From NCBI GenBank assembly GCA_964057225.1, contig OZ059895.1:17761688-17825687 (forward strand): a stretch of DNA of 64,000 nucleotides, written 5' to 3'. Shown here piece by piece: positions 11,972 through 25,757 of the stretch (its first letter is position 1; the number at the start of each line of letters is the position of its first letter). Made by a program: the position numbers and the translations under genes. Under the pieces are notes generated by a model. The model was not told where the DNA came from. It searched no databases and saw only the letters and a list, made by a program, of their open reading frames with translations. The stretch comes from Auanema rhodensis (Eukaryota; Nematoda; Chromadorea; Rhabditida; Rhabditidae).

Positions 11972-14746
11972 ATGGAGCCGTTGGATTCACAAATGGTACT
12001 TCAATTCAATATTTATATATATTTATTTGAAATTTGTTATTTTTTAGGAAGAAGGTACTTCTAATCGCGCATCGTCAGCTGATGAAAATTCTAGCAGGTC
12101 AAGTTCGAGGTTTTTTTTTGAATATTATTTTTGAATAATTTAAAATTAAGGACCGAGAATGCTACTGCTCATGTAACTTCTGGAGGCACTTTAGACTTGT
12201 CTGGATTAAGACTTACATCTCTTTCTAACAAGTTCTCGAGTATGTACGCAATAACTGAAGAATTGGATATTTCTAAGAATAAATTCCAATCAGTTAATAT
12301 GAATAATTTTAGAGCTTGTAGAAGGGTACGTCTTCAACTTTATAATTAAATTCACAAAATAAACTTAAGGTTGATATCTCTGACAATATGTTCTCGTCTC
12401 TTTCTTCTTTTTTACCACTATCTCGTAGAGTTAATAGTATTATTGCTAATGACAATAGAATCAAACTAGCAAGCTCTTTCCCTTTTCAAGATTTTGTCGC
12501 ATTGAACTCACTTCAGCTAGCAAGAAATGGCTTGCAGGTTCGGTTTACCACTTTAAAATTGCTTTATGTCTATTTAGACGTGCCCTGCGTTGAAACTACA
12601 TAATCTTCGTTCCTTGCACTTGAATGATAATGAAATAACAGATTTTCCTGATTTGTCAGGGCTTCCGTTCCTAGAGTCACTGTTTCTCAGAAATAATAAA
12701 ATACAAAGTTTAGAGGTTAAAATAAATATTTTTATATATTTTCTTTAATAGCCAACCTGTTTTTAGTATGGAAATCAAAAGTTGCCAAATTCTCTGCAAG
12801 TTCTTGATATATCAGGTCAATTCTTTTTTATCTCGCAATATTAGTTTTATTTTCAGAAAATCCTATTCATGATCTCTGTGAAGTTTATCACCTTGAGAGA
12901 GCAAAATCTATAGTAAACTTATCCATAGGTTGCTGCAATTGCGTATTTCTTATCTCATTTATTTTTCAGAAAGTTTGCCTTGTTTATCAAATTTTTCTTC
13001 TTATCACTACAGGTCTTTTTTATTAGTTATATTTCCTAGTTTGTTATTCATAAATAATACTGATGTCAATGAAATCGAGAGTTTCAATGGTAAGGTTCAA
13101 TGTTCATTATTTACTTGCAGTATTATTTTTAGCTGAATTTTTAACACTTCGAGGAAATTTAACTGGGTTTCAAAGTAAATTCGCTGCCAATAGAGGGGAT
13201 AATGAGCATCTTGCTGAATTTTTGAAAATTAATTCCGTGGCCACTGATGAATCGGGAATATTTCCTAAAGATGAGAAGTTGTACAAGGTTTGCTGTAGCT
13301 GATCTCTTAATGCTATCAGTGTTTTGAAGATGATGATTGCACGATCCCAGTCAAGAAATTCCGTACAGGATGATAAAAGAACTATGTCTGCTTCAATCTC
13401 CAATAATGGACGTAAAAATAAAGAAAACAGAAGAAAGTCGTTCGCTGCTCCTAAACATTTCCTCAGCATAAAATCGTCTGATTTTGTAATTTTGGAATAT
13501 TTTTTAATGTATACATTATAATTGTCTAGGACTCACCGGACAGGGTGTCAACGGATGATGACTTATCCGTACATTCACCTTTTGGTAATTATATAGCAAA
13601 ATTAGGCAAAGAAAATCAACACCCATCAGAATTGCATAGTTCAAGGCATTCGTCACCAAGGCAAAAGCACCCAAGAGTATGTGAACCAATTATATATCAT
13701 TTATTGCACAATGTTCAGTCATGCCAGGAAAAAAATAGACTAGATTATGTATCTCCTACTTCAAGCGGTATATTGAAGGGAAACAGTCTACCAAGCCGTG
13801 ATTCTGAAGGATCTCTTTCGTCTAGCACTTTGGTTATGTCAAGGTTTATCTGTTTTGATGTTATTTTTGGTATTTCGTTTTTTCAGTGACACCCAACGTT
13901 CAAATTGCTGTTCGCGCTCTTTGTTCAGTCCTGTATTAAGCAAGGACCAAGTGGAAGTGAATAATGAAAGAGAACTTAGCACTCCTGTTAAAGATGTACA
14001 TTCTATCTCAGCTCTCGTTTTTTGTTTAATTTTTATTTTTTATTTAGTGGGTCTCTGCTGTACCTCAATTAGTTTCTTCTCCAGGATCTAAAAATAACAG
14101 TAAAACTGAGCATGATGTGAAAGTGCTGGATCTCACATTCACCAAGGTTCTTTTATTTAATTTCTATCTTATTAAATTTTAAATTTTTTTATTTTTTCTG
14201 CAGGAAATCGAAGATATAGTTCAACTGAAAGCTGTAATTGATGAGTTATATCATCAGAATTTGCAACTATACCAAGTTCAAGATAATTTAAGTGTAACTA
14301 TGCAAGATATGCAGGATTATTTTTTGGTATTTATAATTATCTATAACTTCATCTTTATTTTTTTTCAGAAAACGACTAAAACATTAGAATCTCAAAACCA
14401 AATACTAACCAAAAAAATTCAAGCTTTAGAAGAAAAAATGATAGTTCCTGTACCTTCTATTCACGTTGCAAATAGAAACTCCGAAGGTGATGAAATTTCT
14501 GCTTCTTGGCAAGTAAAACCCGTACAAGGTCAGTGAACGGTTTTCGCTTTTAATTGTGTTGATTCTTTAGGATTTAATCTTATTTTGGATGGACAAGTTG
14601 TCGGGACTGTGAAAGGAACCAGTGCCCGGATCACGGATGTTACGGAAGCAGACCACTCCCTACAGGTTCAGGCAATTGGATGGGATGGAAGTCTCGGAAA
14701 ACTATCGAATAAAATTGATATTCCCGCTCGCGACTTCCAAAAATAA
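11972..14746 (+). CDS. Leucine-rich repeat, coiled-coil and FN3-like protein
   Basis: Function unknown. The start MEPLDSQM at 11972 follows the acceptor CAACTTTCAG by 15 nt. After a Ser-rich N-end, at least five leucine-rich repeats are visible: GTLDLSGLRLTSLSNKF, EELDISKNKFQSV, NSLQLARNGLQ, RSLHLNDNEITDFPDLSG and ESLFLRNNKIQSLE, then SLQVLDISENPIHDL as a cap. A middle Ser/Lys-rich linker (about 13,320-14,100) looks disordered. A coiled coil follows (IVQLKAVIDELYHQ, TKTLESQNQILTKKIQALEE). The last ~75 residues read as a beta-sandwich of FN3 type (ISASWQVKPVQG to GWDGSLGKLSNKIDIP). There is no signal peptide or membrane segment, so it is probably intracellular. LRR plus coiled coil recalls centrosomal or ciliary scaffolds, but I cannot name an orthologue. 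Poly(A) signal at 14875-14880. Confidence 0.8.
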
Positions 14747-15011
14747 AACTAACTTATTGGGGTAATTTGATAATTTTTATACTTTTCTTTTTTTGAATGC
14801 ATGCTAAACGTTGTATATATTTTCTTTTAAAGATCTGTGATATGTGCCTAATGTTTAAAAAAAATCTTGTACATAATAAAACACTGTATGATTTTTTGTT
14901 TTAATTGTGTTTGATTTCATCCGCTGATGCGGTTTATTACTTTGAATTAAAGCTAGAAAATTGAAGAAAAATTTTATTTGGGTTTGATTGGTTTGCTTTT
15001 GGTAATATAAA

Positions 15012-15912
15012 TTAGATTCTTCTTCTTCTTTGTGGGCATGGACAATATTCGGCATCTCCTCCGACATTTCCCTGTGGTCCTGGTTGTCCTGGGTTTCCGT
15101 CAAGACCGTTGAATCCGTCCTTTCCAGGTTGTCCTGATGGTCCTTGCATTCCTGGCTCTCCAGATTGTCCTGGCTCTCCTGGGGTTCCAGGTAATCCACG
15201 GAGTCCTTGAAGTCCTGGACGTCCTGGCATTCCAGACATTCCCTTTCCTGTGAGCCCATCTCTTCCTGGTGGTCCAGCCATTCCTGGTTGCCCGTCCTGT
15301 CCACGTTCTCCATCAGATCCAATATCTCCAGCACGTCCTGGCTCTCCGTCGCGTCCTGGTTGTCCACGCTCTCCTGGCTTTCCTGGCATTCCTTGGAATC
15401 CTTCTTGTCCTGGGAGACCTGGTTGTCCTGGTGGTCCAGCTGGGCACTTGATGCATCCCTTGGGGAAATCTTGTGGGGTGGCAATGACGAGTCCTGGAAG
15501 TCCGGTTGGTCCGTTCTTTCCGTCTGGTCCAGTCTCTCCTGGCTCTCCTGGAGCTCCTGGTGGTCCTGGAGGTCCTGGTGGGCAGTTGTTGGCTGGCAGT
15601 CCGCAGCTGCACTGGCTACTGCTTCTCTTGTTTCTTCCGAAGATGCTACGAGCATACTCGTATGGAGTTTCTTCTCCTCCACGACGGACAACCATTAATT
15701 CTCCCCATGTGTCATCAGCAACATTCTATAGTAGGTCATTGATTATAACGGTTGAAGCATATTTATTTTCTTACTCTGAATCCTCCGAGTTCTCCCATTA
15801 CGTCATCGTACATGTCGTTGATCTCATTGATAATGACACTTCCTGCCCAGAGGCATCCAATGATGGTGATTAAACCACATGTGGTTCCGAAGGTAACGAT
15901 AGCTTTCACCAT
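15012..15912 (-). CDS. Cuticle collagen B (283 aa), distinct from the palindrome pair
   Basis: Nematode exoskeleton collagen. Exon 1 (15912-15775, 46 codons) starts [20 protein letters not shown], the hydrophobic N-domain. A 49-bp intron is followed by exon 2 (15725-15012) with [19 protein letters not shown], the GRNKR furin-type site, a [16 protein letters not shown] cysteine cluster, a Gly-X-Y block, the break KGCIKCPAG, a second Gly-X-Y block, then [13 protein letters not shown] and stop. The layout matches collagen A (two exons, same break position), but the sequence differs throughout, so they are old paralogues. ATTTTCAG directly precedes ATG, suggesting trans-splicing or a 5'-UTR intron. 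The poly(A) signal on the minus strand is at 14938-14933, almost touching that of the convergent LRR gene. Confidence 0.95.
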
Positions 15913-16065
15913 CTGAAAATGGACTTTAATTACCAAAAAAAAAAAAATATATATATATGAATTAACGAGCATGAAACACTTAATCTGGATAAAGAAAAAA
16001 AGAATTGGGAAAAGTCGGATAAGAAGCTGTTCAGCTTGATGAGATCGCTCTTACATTGCGACAGG

Positions 16066-16076
16066 CCTTATATAGG
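16066..16076 (-). promoter_or_regulatory. TATA box of collagen B
   Basis: CCTATATAAGG on the minus strand, about 155 bp upstream of the ATG; the gap leaves room for a 5'-UTR intron. Confidence 0.5.
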
Positions 16077-18410
16077 ATTTTTGAACTTAGCTGACTGAAA
16101 GGCGGTCCTATTCAAGCGACTTGTGGACCTCATATCCTGTCCTTATTCCCCGCCTTTCTCGTTGAATTTGGAAAAACTATGCTTCGTTTTGTAAGCTATG
16201 TTTTTGGCCTTAACTGATAAATAAGCTCTGAGTTAGATATTCTGATGTATTGAAACTAATGAAGTTGTAGTAAATTACATTTCGTATACATTAAGCTGTA
16301 AAATAAATGCCGATATCTCACGTTTTAATTAAGGCTTTGATTTCTTGTTGTAAATTACATTAATCTAGGTTTTAAAAATATTTATTGCTCTTATGTGTGA
16401 AAATTGAGCTATTATTGGGTTTTTCATGATATAAAAGCCACCTTTTTTTAGATTTTCGTCTTTGAAATGACAACAAAGGAGACGTACTATGAGATTCGGT
16501 TTTTTGGCATTCATTTTCGATCCATTGCAGCTCAACCCGTTTTTGAAACTGGCTAGCGCTCACTTTGTTATTTTATTATCACATTAATTTCTATTAGAAT
16601 TACGAAATGGAATTTGTATATCATCGGCTTAAGCATAATTTTACTGAATTGAATTTGACCAACAGAGAATAAGTTAATGACCTCTGAATGATTGACAACA
16701 TACATCGCAGATTTATAAGTTATGCTATACGATGATGTCATGTAAGGTGTTGAAGATTAATATGCTTTCCTTCAAATGCCTCGTGATAAATTCAATTCTA
16801 TAATACGATTACTTTGTACTAACTATCCCGTCATAACGCAAAAAATATCCGTTTCTTTTACAAATTCTGATATCTTAGCTCAAAATGACATCAAACAAAA
16901 TACGTTTTTGATTTTTCAACATATGGCCTAAGCCTCGTGGTGTTTTGAAAGTCGACGATTAGCAAAATCAAAAAAGACATGAAACTCATCACAAAGAATT
17001 GTTGGTCGGATGACTGTCATCAGAAAAGAAGATCTTCTATATAAATTTTGTCGTGGATTTCACCGTTATCTAGAAAACTGATTCTTAGAAACTCGTCAAG
17101 CGCAGCTGCCCTGAAGATGGGCCTTAATTTCGACCACCTAGTATTTTAGCAATTTTAGCCTTACTATAGAAAAATTGTTTCAAAACGTTTTCTTAAACGG
17201 CTCGTAGGAATGAATTAATGATTGAGAATAAATATCAAATGAAATTCAATTGGAATGAATAAAATTAATTTCATTTCCTTCTATGTGTTGTATGTGATCG
17301 GTTGGTCAATATCCATGATTTTAGCAAATAATATGAATAACATAATGTTTCTCATCGAACATATACATATACATACAAAATGCTAAATACGGTAAACAAT
17401 ACAAAACTATTCTTAGCAATATTTTGGCTGAAGGCGTTGAGAAGCTTATAGGTCTTGCATACAATTATTGTCGATTTTTATTGTTCGAATGCAACTATTT
17501 ATTATTTCACACTGTTCATATTTTTTGTTTCAGATCACAGTGCTCTTGTTTAATCTACAAATTGTAAATCAAATATGGTAATAGCCTTTTTAAGCCAGGT
17601 GGGTGGAAGAACGATTCTCGTTACTATGCAAATCCGTAACTTTTATATATATATATATTTTAATATAATTTCAACGGAGGTTTTTGTTCTCATTCTATAT
17701 AAAAAATGACGAACGTTCTATATTCAACTTGTCAAATGCCATTTTTCTGTATCCTTGCTGCTTCTTTGACTGCTCTTTGAATGTAACCTTCATTAATCAA
17801 ATATCAAGCTCTTGTTCTCTTGATAAGAAGTAGCTATTTGTTTGCCAAGTTCATTCCAGGCACTTATTTCGATAGTCATTTATTACCGCTTACTGTTATT
17901 ACTGTACATTGATTCTCAAAGATTTTTAGTTTGCTCTATTTTCCTGTTATATTTTCATTTATTTAACAATTAATTACAAAAATTTAAAACAAAATCAATT
18001 TTTTTTATTACCATATTTTCTCATCACTACGGCATTATTTATTTTATGTTATTTTAAGTTTTTTCGGCTTTTTACTAACACTTCTAACCTGAAAATGATT
18101 AAGTGCTTATCTTCTATCTTCAGTTATCTTGTTTCTGTGTTTGCTTTTTCATACGGGTTTTTTGGTTTTTTTTTCAGAATTACTAATGCTCAATTTTAAC
18201 GCAGTACATTAGATATCAGATTTTAACTTATTACTAACATACAATGGAACTTGGTAAGTCATATTGGTTATCTTTAACTAATATCTTGTCCTAATGTCGT
18301 CCTGTCTAGTTCACTTTCAACTATTAGTGTATCTTTTCTATCTTATACCCTTTCATTAACAATTATTCAACTTTCCTACTGTGAATGAGAATCCTAATCA
18401 TTATTGTGTG
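16077..18410. other. Divergent intergenic region, collagen B / SLC26
   Basis: AT-rich, no supported ORF. A small upstream exon is possible around 18244-18253 (ATG GAA CTT G, then GTAAGT), but I found no acceptor that joins it in frame to the transporter, so it may be non-coding leader sequence. Confidence 0.4.
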
Positions 18411-21403
18411 ATGGATAACCTCGATTGTACGATAAGTTTGGACAATATGATTCCTTCAGAACGTCTCCGCATGTCTGGATCTTTGGATTCTCCTGATCGC
18501 CCTCCTATGAATCAGGTTTCATTTTTTGAATTTTCAAGCAGAATATTCATTTATTTTCAGGAACAATATGATCATGAATATGGTTTAAGAAAAAAGATGG
18601 ATGATTATAATGCCTTGGGAAATGTTAAACGGTTTGTTATTATTTGCTTTATTTTTTTCAATATTTTATGCTTACAGGAAACTGCAGAAATCGTATTGTG
18701 TTGCATTTACCGGATGGAAACCTTTTCTAAATACTGTATTCAGCTTCATGCCCATATTGGAATGGCTTCCTAAGTATAAATTCCGAGAGGACTTTGCTTC
18801 GGATATCATAGGCGGTTTGACCACAGGGGTTATGCATGTACCTCAAGGTTTTTTTATTTCTTATATGATCTCTTGAACGGTAGGCTTTGTTAGGAATTGC
18901 TTATTCAATATTAGCTCACGTCGACCCTGTTTATGGACTTTACGCATCTTGCTTTCCTGCGTTTTTCTATATGTTTTTTGGAACATCTCGTCATACATCT
19001 CTAGGTGATCTTAATTCTAATCAAGATTTCATGAAATCAAGTTTTTGTTTTCAGGTTCATTTGCCGTAGTTGCACTTATGGCTGGAGTTGCCAATGATAA
19101 AGTTCTGGAGAACTACAAGAATGTGACTTTGAGTGAAAATGGAGATCTCATAACTACATATACTGTATCAACGATAGAAGTTGCGACGACGCTAACATTT
19201 GCCGTTGGAATTTGGCAGGTTTCAATATTATTGCTCGTCGAGAGTTTTGTCATATCATACTTTCAGACTGTCTGTGGAGTTTTACGATTGCAATTTCTTA
19301 TGACGTACCTTTCTGACCCATTAGTTGCCGGATTCACTACCGGTGCTGCCGTACATGTTTTGGTTTCTCAAATAGATGATATTATGGGAATTGACGTTCC
19401 CAAAGCCTCAGGACCTGGCTATATATTTGTGGTATAGATATGATTATTAAGTTTTAAAATATAATATGGTATTTCAGCGCTTATTTGATTTATTTAACTT
19501 GATTCCTCAAGTGAATTTGTTTTCTCTCGGTGTTTCGATCGTATCGATGGTATTTCTCTACATTGGTAAAGAATACCTTGCACCTTTCATTGCCAGAAAA
19601 ACCAAATGCTCCTTGCCAATACCGTTCGAACTAATCTTGGTAGGTTCAATCAATGTTATACCTTTTACTTAATGTTATACAGTTGGTGATCATGGCCACG
19701 TTATCTCCTCTTTTGTCATGGAATGAAAAATTTGATGTTATGGTAGTAGGTAAAATCCCAGCTGGTGTTCCTCTCCCACAAGTTCCAAATTTGTCTATAA
19801 TCAAAGATTGCTTTATTCAATCTATTGGAATTGCCATTGTAACAATTGCTATCCATGTATCAATGGCTAAAATGCTTGCAAAAAAAATGAACTATCGTAT
19901 TGACACTAACCAGGTAATACCCTAAATATACTGCTTATAAATACCGTTCTGATTTTTCAGGAGTTGTACGCACTGGGTTTTTCTGATATGCTTAGTGCCA
20001 TGTTCCCCGTCTATCCTGTTTCTACTGCATTAGGAAGAACTATGGTTAGTGTTAAAAGTGGAACAAAAACTCAGGTAGTACTTCCTCTGTATGATACCAT
20101 ATTAAAAGTTCTTTCCAGCTATCTACCATCTTCAGTTGCCTTCTGTTGTTGGCAATAATTCTATTTTTGGGACCTTTGTTAGAACAATTACCTAAGGTAT
20201 GTTATAAGTTCAGTTCTTTCTTGAAACAAATTGTAGTGTGTACTTGCTTCTATCATCGTCATTGCTCTTCAATCTATGTTCAAAAAGTTTAGCGATCTTA
20301 AGAAGTTATGGGTTGTTTCTAAGGCTGATTGGGTGAGTTTTTAATTTCTGTACTCGATTACCATTTTTGTTCTGTTATGTTTTCAGCTGATTTGGCTGAT
20401 TGCCTTCCTCAGTACTGCTTTTATTGATGTTATGGAAGGTCTTGTTGTATCTTTGATTTTCGCTATTATGTCAGTAATCTTCAGAACACAATGGTAATCC
20501 TCTTTTAAGCAATGATTTCTAAAATTATTACATAGGCCTCGTTGGAGTTTTTTGATTGAAAAACCATCCGCAGATACTACTACAGAAGAAAAAGATTCTC
20601 CCAAGTATCATAACAATATGGCTTTATTGCGATTTAATTCTCCTCTTCTGTTCACCAATGCTGAGAGGTAAAACGGAAATCTTCTAATAATCATAGGAAT
20701 TCTATTTAAGATTCCGTGACTGTGTAAATAAAACAATGACCGCATGGGATTTGGAACTAACAGATGTGAGACCATTTTCATGTTATGGAATATACTAATT
20801 AATTTAGATTTCTGTAAAAACTCCTCAACAGGAAGATAGCTGTATCCCTATTTCTGAACTTCCTCGCTTCCTTCTCATTGATTGTTCAGGTATATCTTAC
20901 ATTGATTACATGGGAATTACTACATTAAAAGAAGTGAGTGTTTCATCAATCGTTCGAATTGTATATATATATATTTTTAGATTTCCAAAGAATTACTGGA
21001 GAGAAATACGAACATTTCTCTAATTTCTGTTAATGGTAAGCGTTGTATACAAATGTTGCATAGATCATATTTCTCTATCAGATGATGTACAACGAGTAAT
21101 GGAATCTAGTGAATTTTTCAAAATCGTTAATAAGGACCATCTGTTCCCTACCATAAGAGATGCTGTGGCAATTGCAAATAGAAATTTGTAAGAATTATTG
21201 TGAAGCTCATAGAAATTACTTAATTTTCTATATTAAGATATGCTTTGGAAATGTTGTGCCGCCCCAAAATGCTTCACGGCGAACAATATGAAGCTAAGCC
21301 AACCGAATTGGACGATGATTTCCAAGCTTTAGCAACATGTCTTCAAACTCCCACAGGACAAAAACACCATATTGTGAAACTCACACCTCCCCCCAAGGAG
21401 TAA
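18411..21403 (+). CDS. SLC26 (SulP) family anion transporter
   Basis: A plasma-membrane exchanger of sulfate, chloride, bicarbonate or similar anions; the substrate cannot be told from sequence. The N-terminus [17 protein letters not shown] is followed by [16 protein letters not shown] and the SLC26 signature region [15 protein letters not shown] joined across a short intron to [39 protein letters not shown] follows, then [20 protein letters not shown] and further membrane segments to [20 protein letters not shown]. The C-terminal STAS domain is visible ([20 protein letters not shown]). At least 14 exons, introns mostly 35-60 bp. The first in-frame ATG is used; an upstream in-frame stretch from 18381 lacks its own ATG. 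Ends [15 protein letters not shown] at 21403. Convergent with the ABC gene, 195 bp apart. Confidence 0.92.
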
Positions 21404-21598
21404 TGATCTCTCATGATGGCTTTCTATGAACACAGATTTATATTGAATCGAATTTATTCACCAAAAAACGTTACAAACGTTCATTTCATTCATGCAAATT
21501 GTATGACCGTATACATATAAATATATAGAATTATTACAAGTTTCATAACTTACGTTTAGAAGCACCAGAGGTAGTAAAACAAAAACATCACAGGCATT

Positions 21599-24500
21599 TC
21601 AAATTTGATCTTCTTCACCGACTCTAGCAGCAAGCATCTGTTTGGCTATTAAAGAGTAATATAGACCTTCCTTATCAGCCATAAGCTCATTATGGGTTCC
21701 ACTCTGAGAATTGAGATTTTATCTAAAAGTGACGTATTCGTAAACACCTGAACCAAAGTTCCTTTTTGAATAACAGCTATTCTATCTGCTTTTTCGATTG
21801 TAGACAACCTGTGGGCTATAATTAGAACGGTACGTTCTTTGACACATCTTAAAATAGTGTATTCTGAATATTGTGGGATATCATATTAGGTAACTACCTA
21901 TTTAATGCTTCTTGAACTAGTGCTTCTGACTCTGCATCAAGAGCACTAGTAGCCTCATCTAATATAAGAACTGCTGGATTACGAACTAAGGCTCTGGCAA
22001 TAGCAATACGTTGTTTTTGACCTCCTGGATATTAAAATATCTCAAATATACAAATTATTTTGAACAAACCGGACATTTGAACCCCTTTGTCACCACAATT
22101 AGTATCATATCCCTTTTCCAATTCCATAACAAAGTTGTGAACATTGGCCATCTGAGATGCAGCAAGCATGTCATCTTCAGTAGCATAATCACATCCATAT
22201 AAAATGTTATAGCGAATCGAACCATCGTATAATACAGGCTCTTGTGCAACCAAAGCAATCTAAAGAAACTGCTTTTGTAAAGTAAATACATTTCAAAGAC
22301 TAACTCTTTGATGGTAATAAACATGAGAAATCTGCTCTATTGAAACCCCGTCCAGAGTTATTGAACCACTATTAGGCTCATAAAAGTGTTGAATCATTGC
22401 AACAATAGATGACTTTCCACCGCCACTAGGCCCAACAAGAGCAACGGTCTCACCAGCCCCGATTTTTAGATCGAGACCCTGATAGTAAAAAATGTTAATA
22501 GTAATGAATTATTAATAATAAATTTTATAAAAATACCTTCAACACTTGGTTATTTGGACGGGAAGGATATGTGAAATGCACATCATTGAAAATAATTTCG
22601 CCATTCACATCAGGACGAAGTTGACCATCCATTGGGATTTCTGGTTTGCGATTCATGTACTCAAACACCTATATCAAAATATGAATAAAACAAAAGTAAG
22701 TTTCAGAACTTTTCGAGAAGCTCCAATAGATTCCATAAGACCAGTAAAGACATAACCAATACTCTATAATTCAAAGATATTTCATCGCTACAGAAGAATA
22801 TAACTTACAGCCAAATTTTCACCTAATTGCATTTGATAAAGCAAGAAAGTAATCAGATCTTCTGTTGACATTTGATCTAAACGGTACTAAATTGCCAACA
22901 ATTCATCATATATACTAACTAGACATAACAAGATGACCACCATAGAAGAGTACAGCAACTAAAATGATGTTATCGCAAATTTCGGTGGTCCATGTGTACC
23001 CCATATAGGCAAGAGATCTGGATTTTAAATGTTGGAATCATACATCCACATCAAGTCAATACCTTTTCCGTCCAATCTTCAATGTCACACTCAATTGATC
23101 ACTAAATCTTTGAGCTTCACGTCGTTCACAAGCAAATGATCTGGAAGTTTACAATCTATTATGAGCTAACAGATAAAATCTACCTCACAGTCCTCATAGT
23201 CGATAAGACTTCTTCAGCGACATGATTAGCTTTACCAATAGATTCTTGAATTTTCTCAGAAAGAGCCTGAAAGAATGAATGATCAATATTCATTCAAATT
23301 CAAATTAATATTCCACATACATCAAAGTAGGCACCGTATAACTGACTTATGCATCCTACCAAAGGAACAGCCATTATGGTAATCTGAACGATTTAAGTTT
23401 AAATAATGTTTTCAACTCATGAAAGTGAAACCATAGTCAATTTCCAAGATTTAATAAACATGTAAATTAGGGCTCCTACAAGCATAATGCCATTTCTTAA
23501 AAAAACGTTCAGATTGGTGGCTACCGTAGTTGACATGGTTTGACAATCAGAAGTTAGTCGGGATACGATTTCCCCTGAGATTTTTATAGTAAATTTGTAT
23601 AATCTTTACAAATACCTGATTTAGTAACATCAAAAAATGCAATATCTTGAAGAACTAAAGAACTGAACAGATGTTGCCGAATTTGCCGACTAACTTTGGC
23701 AGAAGCATAATCAAAGCATCCACCCCGTAAACCGCCAGCAATTGAACTTCAAATAAACCTATGCTCAGATTCCGTCAGCTTTAATTCAAACCTGACAAAT
23801 GTTAAGACCGACATGATGATTACTGAATGAATTAGCACATCGTAACCTTTGGTCTTTACAATATTTGCGATAACGTCACCCATCATAGACGGAATAAACA
23901 CACGTGCTATTACATAAAACTTAATCTCGAAGTTGAATACAAACATTACCAAAGGCATAGATATTCAGGAATACGAAACCTAATGCAAACCAAATCCATT
24001 GGTCTTTACAATAAGCCAAAAGTTTTAATGCATGTTGTCCTGTACTGATACGAGCCTCTTCTGAAAGAGAATAAAAATACTGAGAATTTCAACATTAAAA
24101 CAAGAATGTTTCATACGTGACTAAAAGTAATACATACCTGTGCTGATTACAGATTCTAAGTCTGAAAACAGTCGTCGCTGTGAAGAAGCGATACTCTGAT
24201 TATCGTCATCGACTAGTCGCGAATAAGGAGTTTTTTTACGTGCAATAGTGAAAAACCATAATGACGCGAAACCAATTGAAGAAAGGATAGAAAAAGCTAC
24301 TAAGTACCACAGACCGTAGTAATAAAGCTGTTCAGGTCTCTCAGCAAAAGCAAGAACTTTTCCTAGAGTATACGAATAACAGAATATCGTATAGATAAGT
24401 ACTGGGGTGAATAAAATAGTATTAACTTTTTCCTTATGCAGAATGATTAATATTACAGCTGTAATGAGGAATAAAGCTCTGAAGCATGCTAGAACCACAA

Positions 24501-24666
24501 AGTCAAAAGGATTATCAGTGAAGGAGTAGCCATCCAAGAATACTAGATATTTCAAAACAACATCAAAACGGAAAGAGCCAGAAGGTGAGAAAAATCCAAG
24601 TAGTAATGTTGTGATTGGTATATCAAGCAGTAAGTATAAAACTATCAAAATAGACCTATGTCTCAT
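21599..24666 (-). CDS. TAP-like (ABCB9/HAF) half ABC transporter
   Basis: A half-size ABC exporter, probably in lysosome-related or gut granule membranes by analogy with TAPL and nematode HAF-4/HAF-9 (family knowledge). Exon 1 (24666 to about 24130) encodes an extra N-terminal membrane domain with about four segments, from [20 protein letters not shown] to [20 protein letters not shown]. The core membrane domain follows ([20 protein letters not shown]). In the nucleotide-binding domain: Walker [12 protein letters not shown]-loop [23 protein letters not shown] signature [15 protein letters not shown] (split by an intron after MSG), Walker [21 protein letters not shown] and the switch [15 protein letters not shown]. 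The C-terminus ends [12 protein letters not shown] at 21599. All ATPase motifs look intact, so the site should be competent in a dimer. A paralogue other than HAF-4/9 is possible. Confidence 0.88.
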
Positions 24667-25757
24667 TTTACCTCATACGCGGTCCAGGTAACCCTGAAAT
24701 CGAATAATAGAAGTGACTGAAATGATGTATCATACGAAATAAGAAATTCATGTTTCAATCATGATGACATTGAAGTTTGACACGGATATTAATTGAGTGA
24801 TTCATGTATGGATATGTTGAAATTTAAACAAGGTAAGGTGGTGATCGATAGATCATGGTAATTCGATAGGAACAATGTTTACATTTTATGCTCTAACGCG
24901 AATCGTTATGTGGTAGTCGAGCTATTACTTCAGAATTTTATCCAGCTTTAAGGTTACCTACTCCTGAAGCAAGTGATTTTGCTAACTATAGATAAGTTAG
25001 AAACTTAATTTGAAGGCGAGAAATAGAATATAAACATGACAAAAGTGAAAACAAAGATATTCATATATGAGCTTGTATATTATTGAAAAATAAACAAAAC
25101 ATATTTTTAGATAAGAAAAGTAATTGAATTCACACTTTTGAGGAGGATCACCATTTGATAGAGGCGGAAGTCCGATATGAAAATAGGAAGAAACTGTTGA
25201 TAAACTATAGTGGGTAACTACGTAGTTTTCGCAAAAACGTTGTGAGGATTGATGTTTGAGACGGTCTGCTCATAGGCAAATAAAATCATTGAGACAAGTT
25301 AACAAAAAACATAATAGAATAATAAAAATATTGAAGATATACTACTTCTTGATTTTTCTTGAAGTCAATGGAGACAACGGTGTAGAATGACATATGTGTA
25401 AATGGCTATCGCAAAGGTTCTTTTTATCACTTGAACAGTGTCACATCAACAATGGTATATCATAAGATGTGAACTCTAACCATTTCTTTACTTAGCTCTT
25501 TACTCTTTTTTTGTTGTTAGATTTGAAGTATTCAATCATTTAAAATACGAGACCGTGAAAATTAAACTAAACTCTTGAAGGACTTAGCTGTGGAGCATAC
25601 TATATACAGCTTGAAATATATATTTATATATACTATATAGCTTGATAAGAATTTATCTCTACTAGTGTAACCAATGTAGAGTATTTATTGATGTGAAAAT
25701 AACGATAGATCCTATATACTTTATAAAATGAGGTAAATCTCTTACATTTTATCCCAA
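24667..25757. other. Divergent intergenic region, ABC gene / MFSD13-like gene
   Basis: No gene seen. Contains the 15-bp sequence TGCTCTAACGCGAAT at 24889-24903, which recurs upstream of the IBTK-like gene. Confidence 0.5.
24889..24903 (-). promoter_or_regulatory. Shared 15-bp upstream motif, copy 1
   Basis: In gene orientation it reads ATTCGCGTTAGAGCA, about 220 bp upstream of the ABC start codon. An identical copy lies at 35006-35020, upstream of another minus-strand gene. Function is inferred only from recurrence and position. Confidence 0.35.
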
